Shown one piece after another: positions 1-12,168 of a DNA stretch of 64,000 nucleotides. Position 1 is the first letter of the stretch; the number at the start of each line of letters is the position of its first letter. Source of the DNA: Luzula sylvatica (taxonomy: Eukaryota > Streptophyta > Magnoliopsida > Poales > Juncaceae); NCBI GenBank assembly GCA_946800325.1, contig OX326958.1:13854992-13918991 (forward strand), read 5' to 3'. The position numbers and the translations under genes were made by a program. The notes beneath the pieces were generated by a model. It had not been told where the DNA came from. It ran no database searches and saw only the letters and a program-made list of their open reading frames with translations.

Positions 1-290
1 AAAAAAAAAAACAATTTACACGTTCAGAATTAATTTCTAAGATAGCATTATATTATTGAATGACCAGTATATATGAGGTCATATACTATGCCTCCACAAA
101 TCATGATTTTGATATTTGATGTTGTTACGTGATATCATGATGTTAATAATTAATGATTAATTAGTAATTTTAATTAATATTAAATTTATATATAAAATCG
201 AATTAATGATTAATTAACATGTATTTTTATTGGTATGTTGAAACTAACGGTTTGTATGTTAATTGGATTGCTAATTAGCTCCACTTACTC
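1..290. other. AT-rich flank, no gene seen
   Basis: This stretch begins with a short poly-A run and is AT-rich. I looked on the minus strand for the expected terminal OSC exon (the block after QQ that normally contains an NYAAYRN-type motif) and did not find it. The last exon must lie left of the window or has been lost. Confidence 0.5.
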
Positions 291-1726
291 TTCTCGAAAT
301 ACGCATAAAAGTTGTGGGAGCAAAGTAAAATTTCTCTATACATATTGTTTCAAAGTTTCAATAACGATCATACCTGTTGAGGGAAGTCTCCGTTCTCTAA
401 TTGCATACAACCTATATATTTTGCAGCACAGTGAACTGGATTTGGATCTCTTTCAAACTAAAATTTCAATAAAATGTTAATTGTTAATTCAAGAATCACC
501 CTATTTATATATGGAGAGAATTAAAAAGTAATAATGAAATTGTTAAACTTAATTTGTGTTTTCATCGAATAATAATATCGTTGGTAAATATTACCTGGCC
601 AGCTTTTATAAGAGCAAGCATTGCCCATGCTGTGTTCACCAAATTTGATTTGTTTCCCTCCAGATTTATATATTCCTATTTGAGAAACAAAAAGATCGAT
701 AAAGTCATAATATTGTTCTTACAAAGATTTTTTTGTATTGCACTTACAAAGAAAATTAAGATGAATTTTTTTCTTGATTAACTGAGACGAGACCCGTATC
801 AGACGAGACCCGTATCCATACTATATATTGATAATAATATAGTACATGTGTGGTAAATTAAGATGAAATTATTATATTTAGAGGCTTACCTTTTTGTAAG
901 AAGATTGATAACTTTCGCCCCAACCACCATCATTTAATTGCTTTGAAAGTAGAAAATTACAAGCTTTTCGAATTGATTTACCATTTTCATAAGTTCTTCC
1001 AATTTTCATAAGTTCTCGAAATACGCATAAAAGTTGTGGGAGCAAAGTAAAATTTCTCTATACATATTGTTTCAAAGTTTCAATAACGATCATACCTGTT
1101 GAGGGAAGTCTCCGTTCTCTAATTGCATACAACCTATATATTTTGCAGCACAGTGAACTGGATTTGGATCTCTTTCAAACTAAAATTTCAATAAAATGTT
1201 AATTGTTAATTCAAGAATCACCCTATTTATATATGGAGAGAATTAAAAAGTAATAATGAAATTGTTAAACTTAATTTGTGTTTTCATCGAATAATAATAT
1301 CGTTGGTAAATATTACCTGGCCAGCTTTTATAAGAGCAAGCATTGCCCATGCTGTGTTCACCAAATTTGATTTGTTTCCCTCCAGATTTATATATTCCTA
1401 TTTGAGAAACAAAAAGATCGATAAAGTCATAATATTGTTCTTACAAAGATTTTTTTGTATTGCACTTACAAAGAAAATTAAGATGAATTTTTTTCTTGAT
1501 TAACTGAGACGAGACCCGTATCAGACGAGACCCGTATCCATACTATATATTGATAATAATATAGTACATGTGTGGTAAATTAAGATGAAATTATTATATT
1601 TAGAGGCTTACCTTTTTGTAAGAAGATTGATAACTTTCGCCCCAACCACCATCATTTAATTGCTTTGAAAGTAGAAAATTACAAGCTTTTCGAATTGATT
1701 TACCATTTTCATAAGTTCTTCCAATT
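291..1726. repeat. 714-bp tandem direct duplication of OSC 3' exons
   Basis: Positions 291-1004 and 1013-1726 are the same sequence at an offset of 722 bases, with an 8-base filler (TTCATAAG) between them. I saw no mismatch when reading both copies. The left copy carries the 3' part of exon 15 (1004-890, acceptor side lost), exon 16 (675-595) and exon 17 (457-374). A transcript could splice from exon 15 at 1612 directly to the distal exons 16 and 17, restoring a normal order. It could also include both sets in frame, because exons 16 and 17 are multiples of three. A recent local duplication or an assembly artefact would both explain it. Confidence 0.92.
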
Positions 1727-4700
1727 GCCAATAGACCTTCTATTCCAAACCAGGTACCATATGTGTAACATAATCCAAATGATCCATACCTGTAAATAAA
1801 AAAAATACATTTGACATAGAAATTAAGGTTGTTTCATTGAAATATTAATTGTAAATTTGTAAAAGTGCTAGATATGGAAGCTCATGAAGTTGTTCATCAA
1901 AATAGCATTATCGTAAAGGGAAGCGCTATTTCTAGAGCGGATATTTCTGAATCTAGAGCAATTATATCAAAATTCCCAAAATACCCCTTCTCTAATCAAT
2001 CTTGATTAATTGTTAAAATTAAAACTAACATCAATGTAAATAATTAAAGATTTATTTTCGTCCATCATGTTCTCTATATTTGAAATAATATCAATAAATA
2101 ACACCCCTTCATAAATAATTCAAAACAATAATAATATTGAAATCAATAAAGATATTTATTCATACAAAATAACAACTTTCTCAAATCCAAATCTACTAAA
2201 ACTAATTAAACTTGATATAAAAATGTGCAGTGATCTTTGATCCGTAAATAATCTTACTCACTTCTTTGGTGTCCAATAATAAAAATTTGCATTATAAAAG
2301 ATATTTTATGATAATGAAACGAATAATAAAACTTATAATTATTTACTTCAAGTCACACAAAAACAACCTTATGATTAGAAAATGGTATTTTGGGAATTTT
2401 GATATAGTTGCTCTAGATTCAGAGATATCAGCTCTAGAAATAGCGCTTCCCTATCGTAAAAAACAACTTTTCAGAAAATAATGTTTTCATGTTAAAATTT
2501 ATATAAATAATGTTCTCAAATTTTGAGACTTTGAAAACCTTTTAGTTCTAAATTGATCTTTTTTTTCCAATTTTTATCTTTTATTTTTCATGAAAATAAT
2601 TTTGGATCTTTTTATGCAATGTTCAATAAAGAGAGACAACTCAAACTCACCATGAACCATCGTCATTTTGAGTACTTTCGATGTATTTTATTGCGCTTTC
2701 AATGCATTTTTCTATTTCTCTCCTTCTATGCTTGGGATATCTTTTCTTAAATATAACTAATGCCTGTATGGAAGCCGAAGTACATTCTACACACCTGCAA
2801 TTAATTAATTTCTTTCGTTAACTATTGCAAAAAGAATTTAGCATTAAAATAAATTGTAGTAAACAATCTCTTACGGATAATCTTGCATTATACCCTCAAA
2901 TATCTCCGATGTGTTAAAAACCTTCAGAAAAAGAGAAAATTCCGTAAATAAAAAACGCACAAACTATAACAAAATTAGGGGATATAAATTGTAAAATAAT
3001 TGGGTTTTTTTTTTAGAAAAAAATCCATTTTTATTCTCTAAATTATTGTTAAATGTTCAATGTGTCCGTTAAACTTTAATTTTGTTTAATCAAAACCCCA
3101 TGAACTGTGAATTTTATCAACTAGGAGATTACCCGCGCTTCGCGGCGGTTTTGTTTCATTTCTTTTGCCATACACATAATATATAATTATGATTTTCTGG
3201 GATCAAACATAAGACTTTGTGAAAACAAAAATCATATTGATTAAGAAAGTTCGATGATGACAAAATTATTATATTATTTTTAAATCCGACATAATGTAAA
3301 ATATTTATTTAGTATTTTAATGCAACACATACAAAAAAAATATTACAATAAGATAATAAAATAACATACGTGGACATAAATAAAAAAAAATCATATGGTA
3401 TTTTAAATTTTCATATCTAAAAAAAAGAATAATAAGATTTTAAAAGTTCAAAAAAATTATTTGTGTCTGGTAAATTTTATGTTTCATTCTTATTATTGAA
3501 AAATATTATATAAGTTAAAGAAATTATCTGTGTTTAGTAAATAAATATCTTTTATTTTTATTAATTTTATAAAGATTAACATCAAATTTCTTTTAAGTAA
3601 AAATACAAATATAACATACTTAGTGTAGTATGTGCAATTATATTCAATTATAGTTTTAATAATAATAATAATTAGGTTTACAAGTCATTAATGTAATTAT
3701 ACTTATTTATATCTGTATTTTTACATAATTGTTTTCATAATTTTAAGTCAGAGAATAATATTGAATACATGATAATATGTAACTCAAAATAAATGTAAAA
3801 ATTATATTATGAAAAATACTAACAACATTTGATGAATGTTTTATGATATTATATATTAATTTATTAATGTTAGATATTTAAACTCTTCACATTCTATTTG
3901 TATTCACAATTGATCATGTAACATATTGTGAAAAAATTCAAAATTAAATACAATTGGTCCAACATGAACCTAACGAATATGTTTTTGACACATCATCAAT
4001 GTAATGTGATGCGGCCTTCTAAAATTGCTTAAAACTAAATGTAAAATAAGTGACACAAAAATGTCTACAAATAAAACATAATCACACAAAATCAAAGGTT
4101 GATCCATGATTCATATATTGCCACAAATTATAATTTAATGGTTGAAATAATTGTGATGATGTGGCATGATGAGAGTGCATAAAGAGGAGTCCAATATAAG
4201 GGGGTTGGTAAATTAAGCAAAAATATATATAACTTGTGTATGTCAAAACAATTTAACAAAAAAAAGTCCATATTGTTTTGTTATTTGAACATGTTATTTT
4301 TATTGTAAATTTGTTTAATGTCATGTAGATAATAAACTTTCTTAGATATTTTTATAGTTTTGTTGTTTGAAATTGTTTATGAAATTTCTTATATTATAAA
4401 TTTTCTTATATTTCAAATGATATAATTTTGAAATAAATATTATACTATCATTATTAAGTGTTCTCATAAAATGTCAATATTATAATAATTCATTAATGTA
4501 TGATAATAAGTTATGATCATATATTATTCACATGCTTATAATTGTATTAAAGTTTTAAGTTTGATAATAAAAAAATATAATATGTAAGGCTAAGTCTTGA
4601 AATATATACATAGTAGATTGAAAGACCATTATATAAAAACATATACTAAATTAGTGGTCTCCTAATAATGACTAATTGATGAACAAACAAGTGAGGTGCT

Positions 4701-7700
4701 TCTCGTTAATGAATGAATTGGAAGTCTTGTATTTCAGTGCTTGAAAGACCATTATATGTAAGGCTAACTTGTATATGTAGTTTGATATACTAAGTATTGT
4801 ATTTCAATGCTTCGTAATTAAAAAAACATATACAATGATTAATGAATGAATTGAAAGTTGAAAATATTCTAGGACGGTTATCCAAATGCAGAATATTAGT
4901 GGTCTCCTAATAATTTACTACAATATTTTGTATTATAATTTTTTTTCATTATAAATGTGTAATATTTTTATTTTGAAATTGTATAACTTTTTTATTTCAA
5001 AATTGTTTTTGAAATCTCTTCTAATATAAATTCTCTTATATTGTAAATATATTATAAATGACATCATTTTCAAATAAATATCATAATATCATTATTGGGT
5101 GTTTTCATAAAATATTATAGTAATACATTATAATCAATGTTTCATTATAATAAAGGATATGTAATTATTAATTAATTAATTGGAAGTGAAAGATATTTCA
5201 TGTAAAAATTATTAAATATGAACATAATTAGTTTTAAAGTAACTTAATAGTGAATAGTATAGTATAGTAGTTTCATAAAATATCTCATATTATAAATGAT
5301 AATTTTCAAATAAATATTATGATATCATTATTGGGTAGTTCCATAAAATATGAATAGTATAGTAGTTCATTCTTATATGATACACATATTATGTTGACAT
5401 ACATATAAAAAAATATAAGTCTTCAGTACAATTAAAAATAATAATAAAGGATATTAATATTATCATTTGGCTCACATGTATATAATATATATTCACATAG
5501 AAGATGCAAAAATTATACCCAAAAAAATTTAATGTTTCATAATAAAAAAGCATAAGAATGCGTTAATTAATTGGAAGGGAAAGTTATTATATGTAATAAT
5601 TATTGAATAAAAAAATAAAGATTTTTTGAAAAACAAAAATGTATAAATTTGGTGTGTCAATTTTTTTTTTAACAAAACTCTTAATATTCTTTGCCATGTG
5701 GAGAGTAGATTCAATATTGAGAGTCCGATTTTAATCGTATGATTTAGATTGAAAATATCAAAGATGACATGGCAATATTGTAGATGACATGGCTCAAGGA
5801 GATTGCTTAAAAATTAGTGTAAAATAATGACACACAAATCACTTTATGAAATATGATCTACACAAAATCTAAAAAAAAATTAATGGATGAGATCAAACAA
5901 CATAAAAAAATTTAATGGTTAGAAATAAGACATACAAATGACCACACAAATTATAGGTATTACAAAATCAAATATAAAATCATTGTGTAGGATGAAACCA
6001 CATCACACAATTCAATGATTAAAAATAATGTAGAACAATGATGATGTGGATTCATGAAAGTGAATATAGATAGATGCAAAATAAGGGAGTGGGTACATTA
6101 ACCCCCTACATCCGTTAACTGATGTTTGTACAATTAACTCATGACGTGACAGTGTCACCATGTCACCATTGTACAGTTAAATAATTCCTTTTAGGGGATG
6201 AAAGTGAATTTTTTTCTACTTTTTAAAAAGATGAAATTAGGAAGTACCTCCGCCCATGGATATGACCGCGATAATTCCCAAGTCGAGAAACCTCCATTTG
6301 TATTCTACATTTACATAAAACGATGTGCTTTAAATTTCAACAATGATGACTCAACAAGGAAATTATATTGTGCCTCCAAAACTCATCCCAACATTGTTAA
6401 TGCAAATTTCAAGATAGTTAATTGGGGAGATTAAGAATCAGTTAACAGGAAATTATGAATTAACTGTTAATCTCAAACGTACATGTAAATTAATTGTTAA
6501 TTCATATTTACATGTTAAATTTCTGTTAATTGGATTGTTAATCACACCAATTAATTATTTTTGGAACTCAGCATCAACGATGAACGATGATGGAGTGAGT
6601 TTGAGCAGCATCATATCAACGCCCATTCATGAATTAATGAAAAATTGTAGGAACCTGTAAAGATAAGAGGAAATTAACACCTAGATACAACCTCTCACTT
6701 TCTAAATGTTCCCCGACAATATCAGCCGAAATATCGGATAATAACAACAAAGCCTGGAAATAAAAGACATACAAAGATTTATTCGAAATTTTTTGACAAT
6801 ATGAAATTTTATTTCGCACCGGAGATTCAAAGGTCCCTGTATTTGCTTTGAAAAATATATATTTCGAAAATAATTTCACCTTAATAGCCTCTGCTGTGCA
6901 GTCTGAGACGGGCCATGCCTGATCAACTATTGCAAAGCTCCACCCTCCTTTTGTCATATGACGAAAGTGTCCTCGGAAATTGCCAGATGGATTCTCCAAT
7001 ATCTAAAATAATAGTTAAAATTAGGCAAAATTCCATGTGGGCTGCAAAACATGGGAAATGTCACGTAGACCACCACTTTTTGCAATATTTGTTCGAAAAA
7101 TATTTATATAAAAATAAGTGAGAAAAAAATTAAAATAATATAACTTAGGCATTGCATTAAAATTAAAGAGGGGGAAGGGGTATCCCGTAACCGGGTATTT
7201 CTTATGGTTTGTAGGCATATTTATGATGGTTCGCGTTCGTTCTGCAGGTCATGCATGATATTGCAAGGTCTTGTAGGGATATAGATGAAATTCCGCCTTA
7301 GACACTACGACAAAAAAAGGACAAAACATTTTTTGTTCCCTCAGTTTGCTCATTTACCACGGTTCCAATACTGGTTTAGCAGAGAACTGGTTAAACAAAA
7401 TGGGTCTTTAGGAAATGAAACCCTAGAGTGAGCTTTGCATCGTAATTATTCAATTTCAAAAAAAAAAGAAAAAATCAGAGTTATATTTTAGTTCTTAATA
7501 AAAATTGGTAACGGTGGAACTTGTTTGTTTTTTGCTCGTCAGTAGACTCAGTACTCCGTTGCATTGTTTTTGTTCAAGTTTGTTTATCTTATTCTTTCTT
7601 ATATATAAACTTAGTAAAATTTCTTCTTCCAATAGCTGCCACGTCAGCAGGACTATACAATTTTTTTTTGAGATTTTCTGTGGTTTTGACTGTGTATTCT

Positions 7701-10700
7701 CTGTGTTGTTTTTTTGGTAATTTCCCTTTTTACCCTATTTTTTTCTCCTTTTTCGATTTTGGCCCGCGCAATTCAATTGCGCGGGAATAAAGCTAGTCTT
7801 ATCTATAATGCTACTCCTCTTTGGTGGTGAGGACACGTGGCAGAAGGGTTTTTTTGCTTTTACCCCATTTTTTTAAAAAATTACATTTTGGTCCTTTTTT
7901 ATTTACATTTTGATCCTATTTTATTTACATTTTGGTTTTTTTTTTAAACTTACATTTTTGTCTTTTTTAAATTTATATTTTGGTCCTTTTTTATTTACAT
8001 TTTGGTCCTATTTTATTTACACTTTGGTCCTTTTTCTAAATTTACATTTTGGTCTTTTTTGAATTTATATTTTGGTCCTTTTTTATTTACATTTTGGTCT
8101 TTTTTATTTACATTTTGATCCTATTTTATTTACATTTTGGTCCTTTTTTTAATTTACATTTTGGTCTTTTTTAAATTTACATTTTGGTCCTTTTTTATTT
8201 ACATTTTGGTCCTATTTTATTTACACTTTGGTCCTTTTTCTAAATTTACATTTTGGTCTTTTTTGAATTTACATTTTGGTCCTTTTTTATTTACATTTTG
8301 GTCCTATTTTATTTACATTTAGGTCCTTTTTTAATTTACATTTTGGTCCTTTTTTATTTACATTTTGGTCCTTTTTTATATTTTTATCCTTTTTTCCTAT
8401 TTTATATTTTGGTCCTTTTTTACATTTTGATCCTTTTTTTCTATTTTATATTTTGGTCCTTTTTTACATTTCGGTCTTTTTTTGCTATTTTACATACATA
8501 TTAAAATTTGCGAATATGTCCTGATTATATTAATCGATTTTAGAAGCACCTGAACAAATGCTATTTATACAAATTATATCAGAAAATAATATCCGTGAGA
8601 CTAATTTCATGAACTTTATGCATCTATTAACATCATGATATTTGCAAATGTGTCATGAATAGATTAATTTAGTTCAAACACACGCACGTTAATTCGAACA
8701 CGCGTTAATTCTATTTAAATAATTATATAAAAAACATCCCGCGCAATTGCGCGGGCATAAAGCTAGTTTAATATAATGTTGAGAAAAATAGTAATTGTGA
8801 TAAATCCAAACCGAAAAGTATAACCTAATAAGGCTATGTATTACGAAAAGAAAGGTTTCTATATAATGTAATTACTATTAGTGTAATTGATGGAATTACA
8901 GGAAAGATGTTAATTTGATCTTCACCTGTGAATCTTTTATAAAATCGTGTGCTTTTCTTAGTGTATTTCCAACTTCCTTTGCAAAATCACATGCTAAAAT
9001 TGCTTGCACCGCAAATGCAGTATCCCAAAGCTGACTTGAACAACACTGAATTAAACATGAATTGATTAGTAGTCTTGATTAAATGTAGAGATTATAAAAA
9101 TCGACGAATTAAACATGAATTGATTAGTATTCCTGATTAAATGTAGAGATTAAAAAATTGTTACCTTAAATTTCATTCCATCTTCACCAACCCATAAATA
9201 ATCCGGTACTCTTGCAAGATGGCACTTGAATTCCTCGGAATTTCGATCTCGCACCCAACTTGACAGCATAAATAGAGACTGTGCATTTATGATTTTTTTA
9301 GTACAACCTCCTTGAATTCTTTAATTTTGCAAATTTATCTTGTAAAATGAGTATGATTATTGTATTCAAATTTGAAAAATAGAGAGTTCTATCATACACA
9401 ATTTCAAAAGAGTGTTTTGGATATTTAGAAGAGTATATCATAAATTTTATTTTTTATAGATATTTTTTCTTTCATGAACAATTCAAATTTCCTATTTAGT
9501 ATATCATTTATTAATAAATACACTTGAAAAATTACTTTAAATACTTATTAATTGATAATTACACAAAATACCCTTGAAAATGGATGTATCATAAGCAAAA
9601 GGGGTGTGTGATAAAACTCCCCTGAAAAATAATTACCTTCTGAAGAGCCGATACCCATATATATCTTGAATTTTCATCTTCATATTTCATATGATTTTCA
9701 ATAAACTTTAGAGCTCCCTTTCTCCAAAGTGAAAAAGGCCAATATGCAAAAAATGGTTCGTATAATTTGTAGAGAAATTCATTGAAGTAATCGCGAAATC
9801 TCATATGTGGGACAATGCGATCTCCCTGCATTTCGAACTCAGAAAAATGTGAAACCAAGTATAAGCAAGATGAATTTCAATTTGAAAAATAATAAAACCT
9901 CATAACACGATTTGCGTGCTAGATTCCAGTCAATTTTGTCGTATGGTCGAATATACAACTCTTTTTGTAGGGATATTATTGTTTTCGTCATGGGTCCCAC
10001 AAACCTTTTTGCATATAAATATGACATCGCTGAATAAATCATTCTCACATGAATGTAAAATTTCCCTGCATGTATTACACATTATTATATACTAATAATA
10101 AGAATTATGGTTTTGATTAACACACTTATTTTGAACTAGAAACCTACTGATTCATCAATCAATGTGATTACCAGGATGAATGGGAAGAAATGAAGGAACA
10201 GTGAAAAGCTCAGGTGGCAATGGATGTACACCGGACCATTCATATGCTCCCAATACCTACATGCGTGCACATACACACAAAATTAGTAAAGTATAGGTTA
10301 TTAAACTTCTAAGGAATTTTTAAGGTATGAATGCACCGTTAATTTCGTAATTTAATTGGATTCTAGTCAAGATTTATATTTATTTTTATAACCCAAAATT
10401 TAAGAAATAATTTTAAGGTTATCTTCATAATTTTAGAAATATGCTAATTTTCATACTTTATTTAAAACAAACAAAAATATTTTCTTAAATTGTTAAGAAC
10501 GGCAAAATAAGAATTTAGAGAATTTGGATAACGATGTCAATTTACTCCATTTACCATAGGACGAGTGAGCTGAGATTTAAATATAAAAGTGAATAATATA
10601 GAAATTTAATTGCAATTTGATTCTTCATACCTGTTTTTGTTTTTTTAAAAGTAATTTAGGATATCAATGTGTATTTAATTAAAATTGCATATATTTTCTT

Positions 10701-12108
10701 CTCTTTTTTCTTTTTTAATTTTTCTTATGTAAATATGTAGATATTTAATTTAATGAAATTATTGGATGTAGATCTGAGAACCTACTCAAATTTATGAAAA
10801 AAATATATATATAATTGCAATTTGGTCCTTTTAATTACCGCGACCCAAAATTTTCCCCACGAGGGTATCATGGTAACACCGCCATGATCATGTATCCATC
10901 TTTGTCCTTCGTATAGTTTCTCATTATCGGTATCATCGCCAAGTAGCCTCAACGAAATATAACACAAAGCAGTGGACATCATGCAACTCTGGCACCCTGC
11001 CTGTAATCCCCACCCTCCATCCTTGTTCTGTCATTTAACACATTTTGTTAACTCGGTTGAATGAATATGCATTACTTCCATATTTTGGTATAATTCTGAT
11101 TTGGCATAATATTATGCTATTTCCTATTTTACAGGGGAGAGGCTATACATGATATTTTTTTAGATTTTGCAGGGGTAAACGTGAAATTTCCTGAAGTAGC
11201 AGTACTCTTACTTGGGTGTTGTACATGTATCGGCGTAATTCCTTTTGATGCTCCGGTGAGAGAAAATTGACGGATTCAGTGATGTATAAAGTAATAATCT
11301 GCATATCCAACAATTATTTGATTTAATGAAGTCAATTTGGGAAATTAAATAAAATACTTTTCAGGAAAAAATATATTATTTACAATTAAAGTTTTGGAAA
11401 ATTGAGTAATGTGATGCGAAATAAGATTTGAGACATATTTACCAAATTGGTTGTCATGAATAAAGGTCCCGGAAGATCTCCAGGCCAATGCCCACTTTTT
11501 GCTTGAATCGCGGAGAGATAATCTACTGCATTTTGCAAAGCTGCTAAAACATTTTGTTCGCTGCCATCCTCGTTTTCTAATTTTGATTTCTTGGACATGA
11601 TATTGAAGTTGTTCTCTTTTGCAATCTACAGAACACAGGTAGAAAATATAAATAGCCTCTAATTGTATATCCACATGAGTAATAAATATAGTAACATATT
11701 GACCTCATGTAAGAAATGAAAAGTCTCCCGTCTTAAATTGTGAATATCTTGTAAATAGGTTGCTAATCATATATGTTATAATATATTTTAAAAGTTTAAT
11801 CAGGTAAAACTATATAGTTTACATATTTAATTGTGGTTTATTTCATTGCAATATTGATTACTTAAATGCATTTTTACTTAAAAGAGAGTTCAAAACAATT
11901 GCATCTTTTCCACCTGCATTCTTGCCAAGAAATCAGAGCTTTGTGTTTTATCGAATCGATGCGCAGCAAACTCTTCACGAGCTCTTTCAACCGCTGCTCG
12001 CTCATCACTCGATCCTAGCCTTTCATCGAACTCCCACGTTTCTCTTCCAAGGTATGCCCTGCAAGTTTTCACAAATTGGCCGCCTTCAGAAATTTTGAGC
12101 TTCCACAT
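374..12108 (-). CDS. Oxidosqualene cyclase (triterpene/sterol synthase), 17 exons, 3' end missing
   Basis: OSCs cyclise 2,3-oxidosqualene to sterol or triterpene skeletons on the ER membrane. Seventeen minus-strand exons with GT/AG borders join in phase to 2,142 nt (714 codons). Family proteins are about 760 residues, so roughly 45 C-terminal residues are missing. The protein starts [10 protein letters not shown] (ATG 12106-12108). It carries the catalytic DCTAE motif at about residues 477-481 and several QW-type repeats ([31 protein letters not shown]). The product-determining MWCYCR motif is replaced by FYIHVR (about residues 249-254), so the product cannot be predicted. No internal stop or frameshift was found. 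The gene could be functional, but the exon 15-17 region is duplicated in tandem at the 3' end. I am sure of the family and unsure of the subfamily and of expression. Confidence 0.9.
1096..1789 (-). CDS. OSC exons 15-17 (upstream copy in the gene)
   Basis: Exon 15 is 1789-1612 ([15 protein letters not shown] ... [16 protein letters not shown]). Exon 16 is 1397-1317 (27 codons, contains [20 protein letters not shown]). Exon 17 is 1179-1096 (28 codons, [13 protein letters not shown] ... LENGDFPQQ). Exons 16 and 17 are phase 0 at both ends. They are repeated at 675-595 and 457-374. Confidence 0.85.
1918..2451. mobile_element. MULE-type MITE in OSC intron 14
   Basis: The element is 534 bp with terminal inverted repeats of about 60 bp. 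It begins GGGAAGCGCTATTTCTAGAG and ends with the complement, CTCTAGAAATAGCGCTTCCC. Perfect 9-bp duplications TATCGTAAA flank it at 1909-1917 and 2452-2460. A 9-bp TSD and long TIRs are typical of Mutator-like elements. The interior is AT-rich with no transposase, so it is non-autonomous. Confidence 0.88.
2651..2921 (-). CDS. OSC exons 13-14
   Basis: Exon 13 is 2921-2875 (47 nt, [15 protein letters not shown] then two bases of a Pro codon). Exon 14 is 2794-2651 and begins [15 protein letters not shown], ending in QNDDGSW. The family normally has YPYVECTSA at the junction, and here the second Tyr is Cys. Exon 13 lies 3.3 kb from exon 12 because of a Helitron-like insertion in the intron. Confidence 0.85.
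3121..5722 (-). mobile_element. Helitron-like element in OSC intron 12 (5' boundary uncertain)
   Basis: On the minus strand a GC-rich hairpin (arms at 3133-3137 and 3141-3145, CCGCG-AAG-CGCGG type) is followed by about eight bases, then CTAG and a T at 3121. This is the classic 3' end of a plant Helitron. A plausible 5' end, starting TCTCAATATTGAATC with a downstream CCACATGGC, lies near 5722. Other termini-like stretches near 4,190-4,215 and 6,060-6,100 mean nested or longer elements are possible. No Rep/helicase coding sequence is visible. Confidence 0.55.
6248..7002 (-). CDS. OSC exons 10-12 (catalytic DCTAE region)
   Basis: Exon 10 is 7002-6880 (41 codons) and contains [13 protein letters not shown] and SDCTAEAIK. 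The Asp of DCTAE is the family's proton donor for epoxide opening. Exon 11 is 6753-6655 (33 codons, [16 protein letters not shown]...). Exon 12 is 6304-6248 (19 codons, [19 protein letters not shown]), matching the small family exon that usually reads NKNGGFATYE. The intron between exons 9 and 10 is 1.9 kb because of two Helitrons. Confidence 0.87.
7597..7796 (+). mobile_element. Short Helitron, first of two abutting copies
   Basis: The 3' end is unmistakable: a perfect 11-bp stem (CCCGCGCAATT / AATTGCGCGGG, 7763-7785), then AATAAAG and CTAG at 7793-7796. The proposed 5' end is TCTTATATATAAAC at 7597, followed by GCCACGTCAGC, which is common near Helitron 5' ends. The start is less sure than the end. 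The element lies in OSC intron 9 and has no coding capacity. Confidence 0.6.
7797..8766 (+). mobile_element. Non-autonomous Helitron, second abutting copy
   Basis: It starts TCTTATCTATAATGC immediately after the CTAG of the preceding element, with GGACACGTGGC close behind, as in plant Helitron 5' ends. It ends with the hairpin CCCGCGCAATTGCGCGGG (8738-8755), CATAAAG and CTAG (8763-8766), followed by T. It is about 970 bp with no Rep/helicase, and its interior is mostly a T-rich minisatellite. The two elements share the same 3' hairpin family. Confidence 0.8.
7874..8490 (+). repeat. T-rich minisatellite inside the Helitron, unit about 20-24 bp
   Basis: About 28 degenerate copies of an ATTTACATTTTGGTCCTTTT-like unit run through the Helitron. 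Units differ in the length of T runs and in CCT/CTT/CTA variants. Open frames across it (proteins rich in Phe, Leu and Gly-Pro) are by-products of the repeat. Confidence 0.85.
8926..10256 (-). CDS. OSC exons 5-9 (central part)
   Basis: Exon 5 is 10256-10172 ([17 protein letters not shown]...). Exon 6 is 10065-9899 and carries FYIHVR followed by [11 protein letters not shown]. Exon 7 is 9825-9637 (ends [16 protein letters not shown]). Exon 8 is 9278-9165 (contains [17 protein letters not shown]). Exon 9 is 9045-8926 (contains [12 protein letters not shown]). Exon 5 ends one base into a codon, and exon 6 completes it. The block order matches plant OSCs exactly. Confidence 0.88.
10839..12108 (-). 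CDS. OSC exons 1-4 (N-terminal part)
   Basis: Exon 1 is 12108-11914 (65 codons, [10 protein letters not shown] to LARMQ). Exon 2 is 11625-11443 (61 codons, includes [14 protein letters not shown]). Exon 3 is 11298-11212 (29 codons, ends RRYMYNTQ). Exon 4 is 11027-10839 (63 codons, starts NKDGGWGLQ, ends SWGKFWVA). All are phase 0, and each is flanked by AG and GT in the intron. The in-frame TTG at 12126 was rejected as a start because family proteins begin at MWKLK. Confidence 0.88.
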
Positions 12109-12168
12109 CTCAAAATTCTTAATCAAAACTATTTATTCTTTTTATTCAAATCACGGCCTGAACTCACG

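Noticed and set aside
554..1503. Two identical 75-codon plus-strand frames
   Set aside because: They are antisense shadows of the duplicated OSC exon 16 region.
8137..8524. Three overlapping open frames of 61-83 codons
   Set aside because: They are reading-frame by-products of the T-rich minisatellite inside the Helitron.
12108..12126. OSC start at the in-frame TTG 12126
   Set aside because: Plant OSCs begin at the conserved MWKLK, which has an ATG at 12106-12108.
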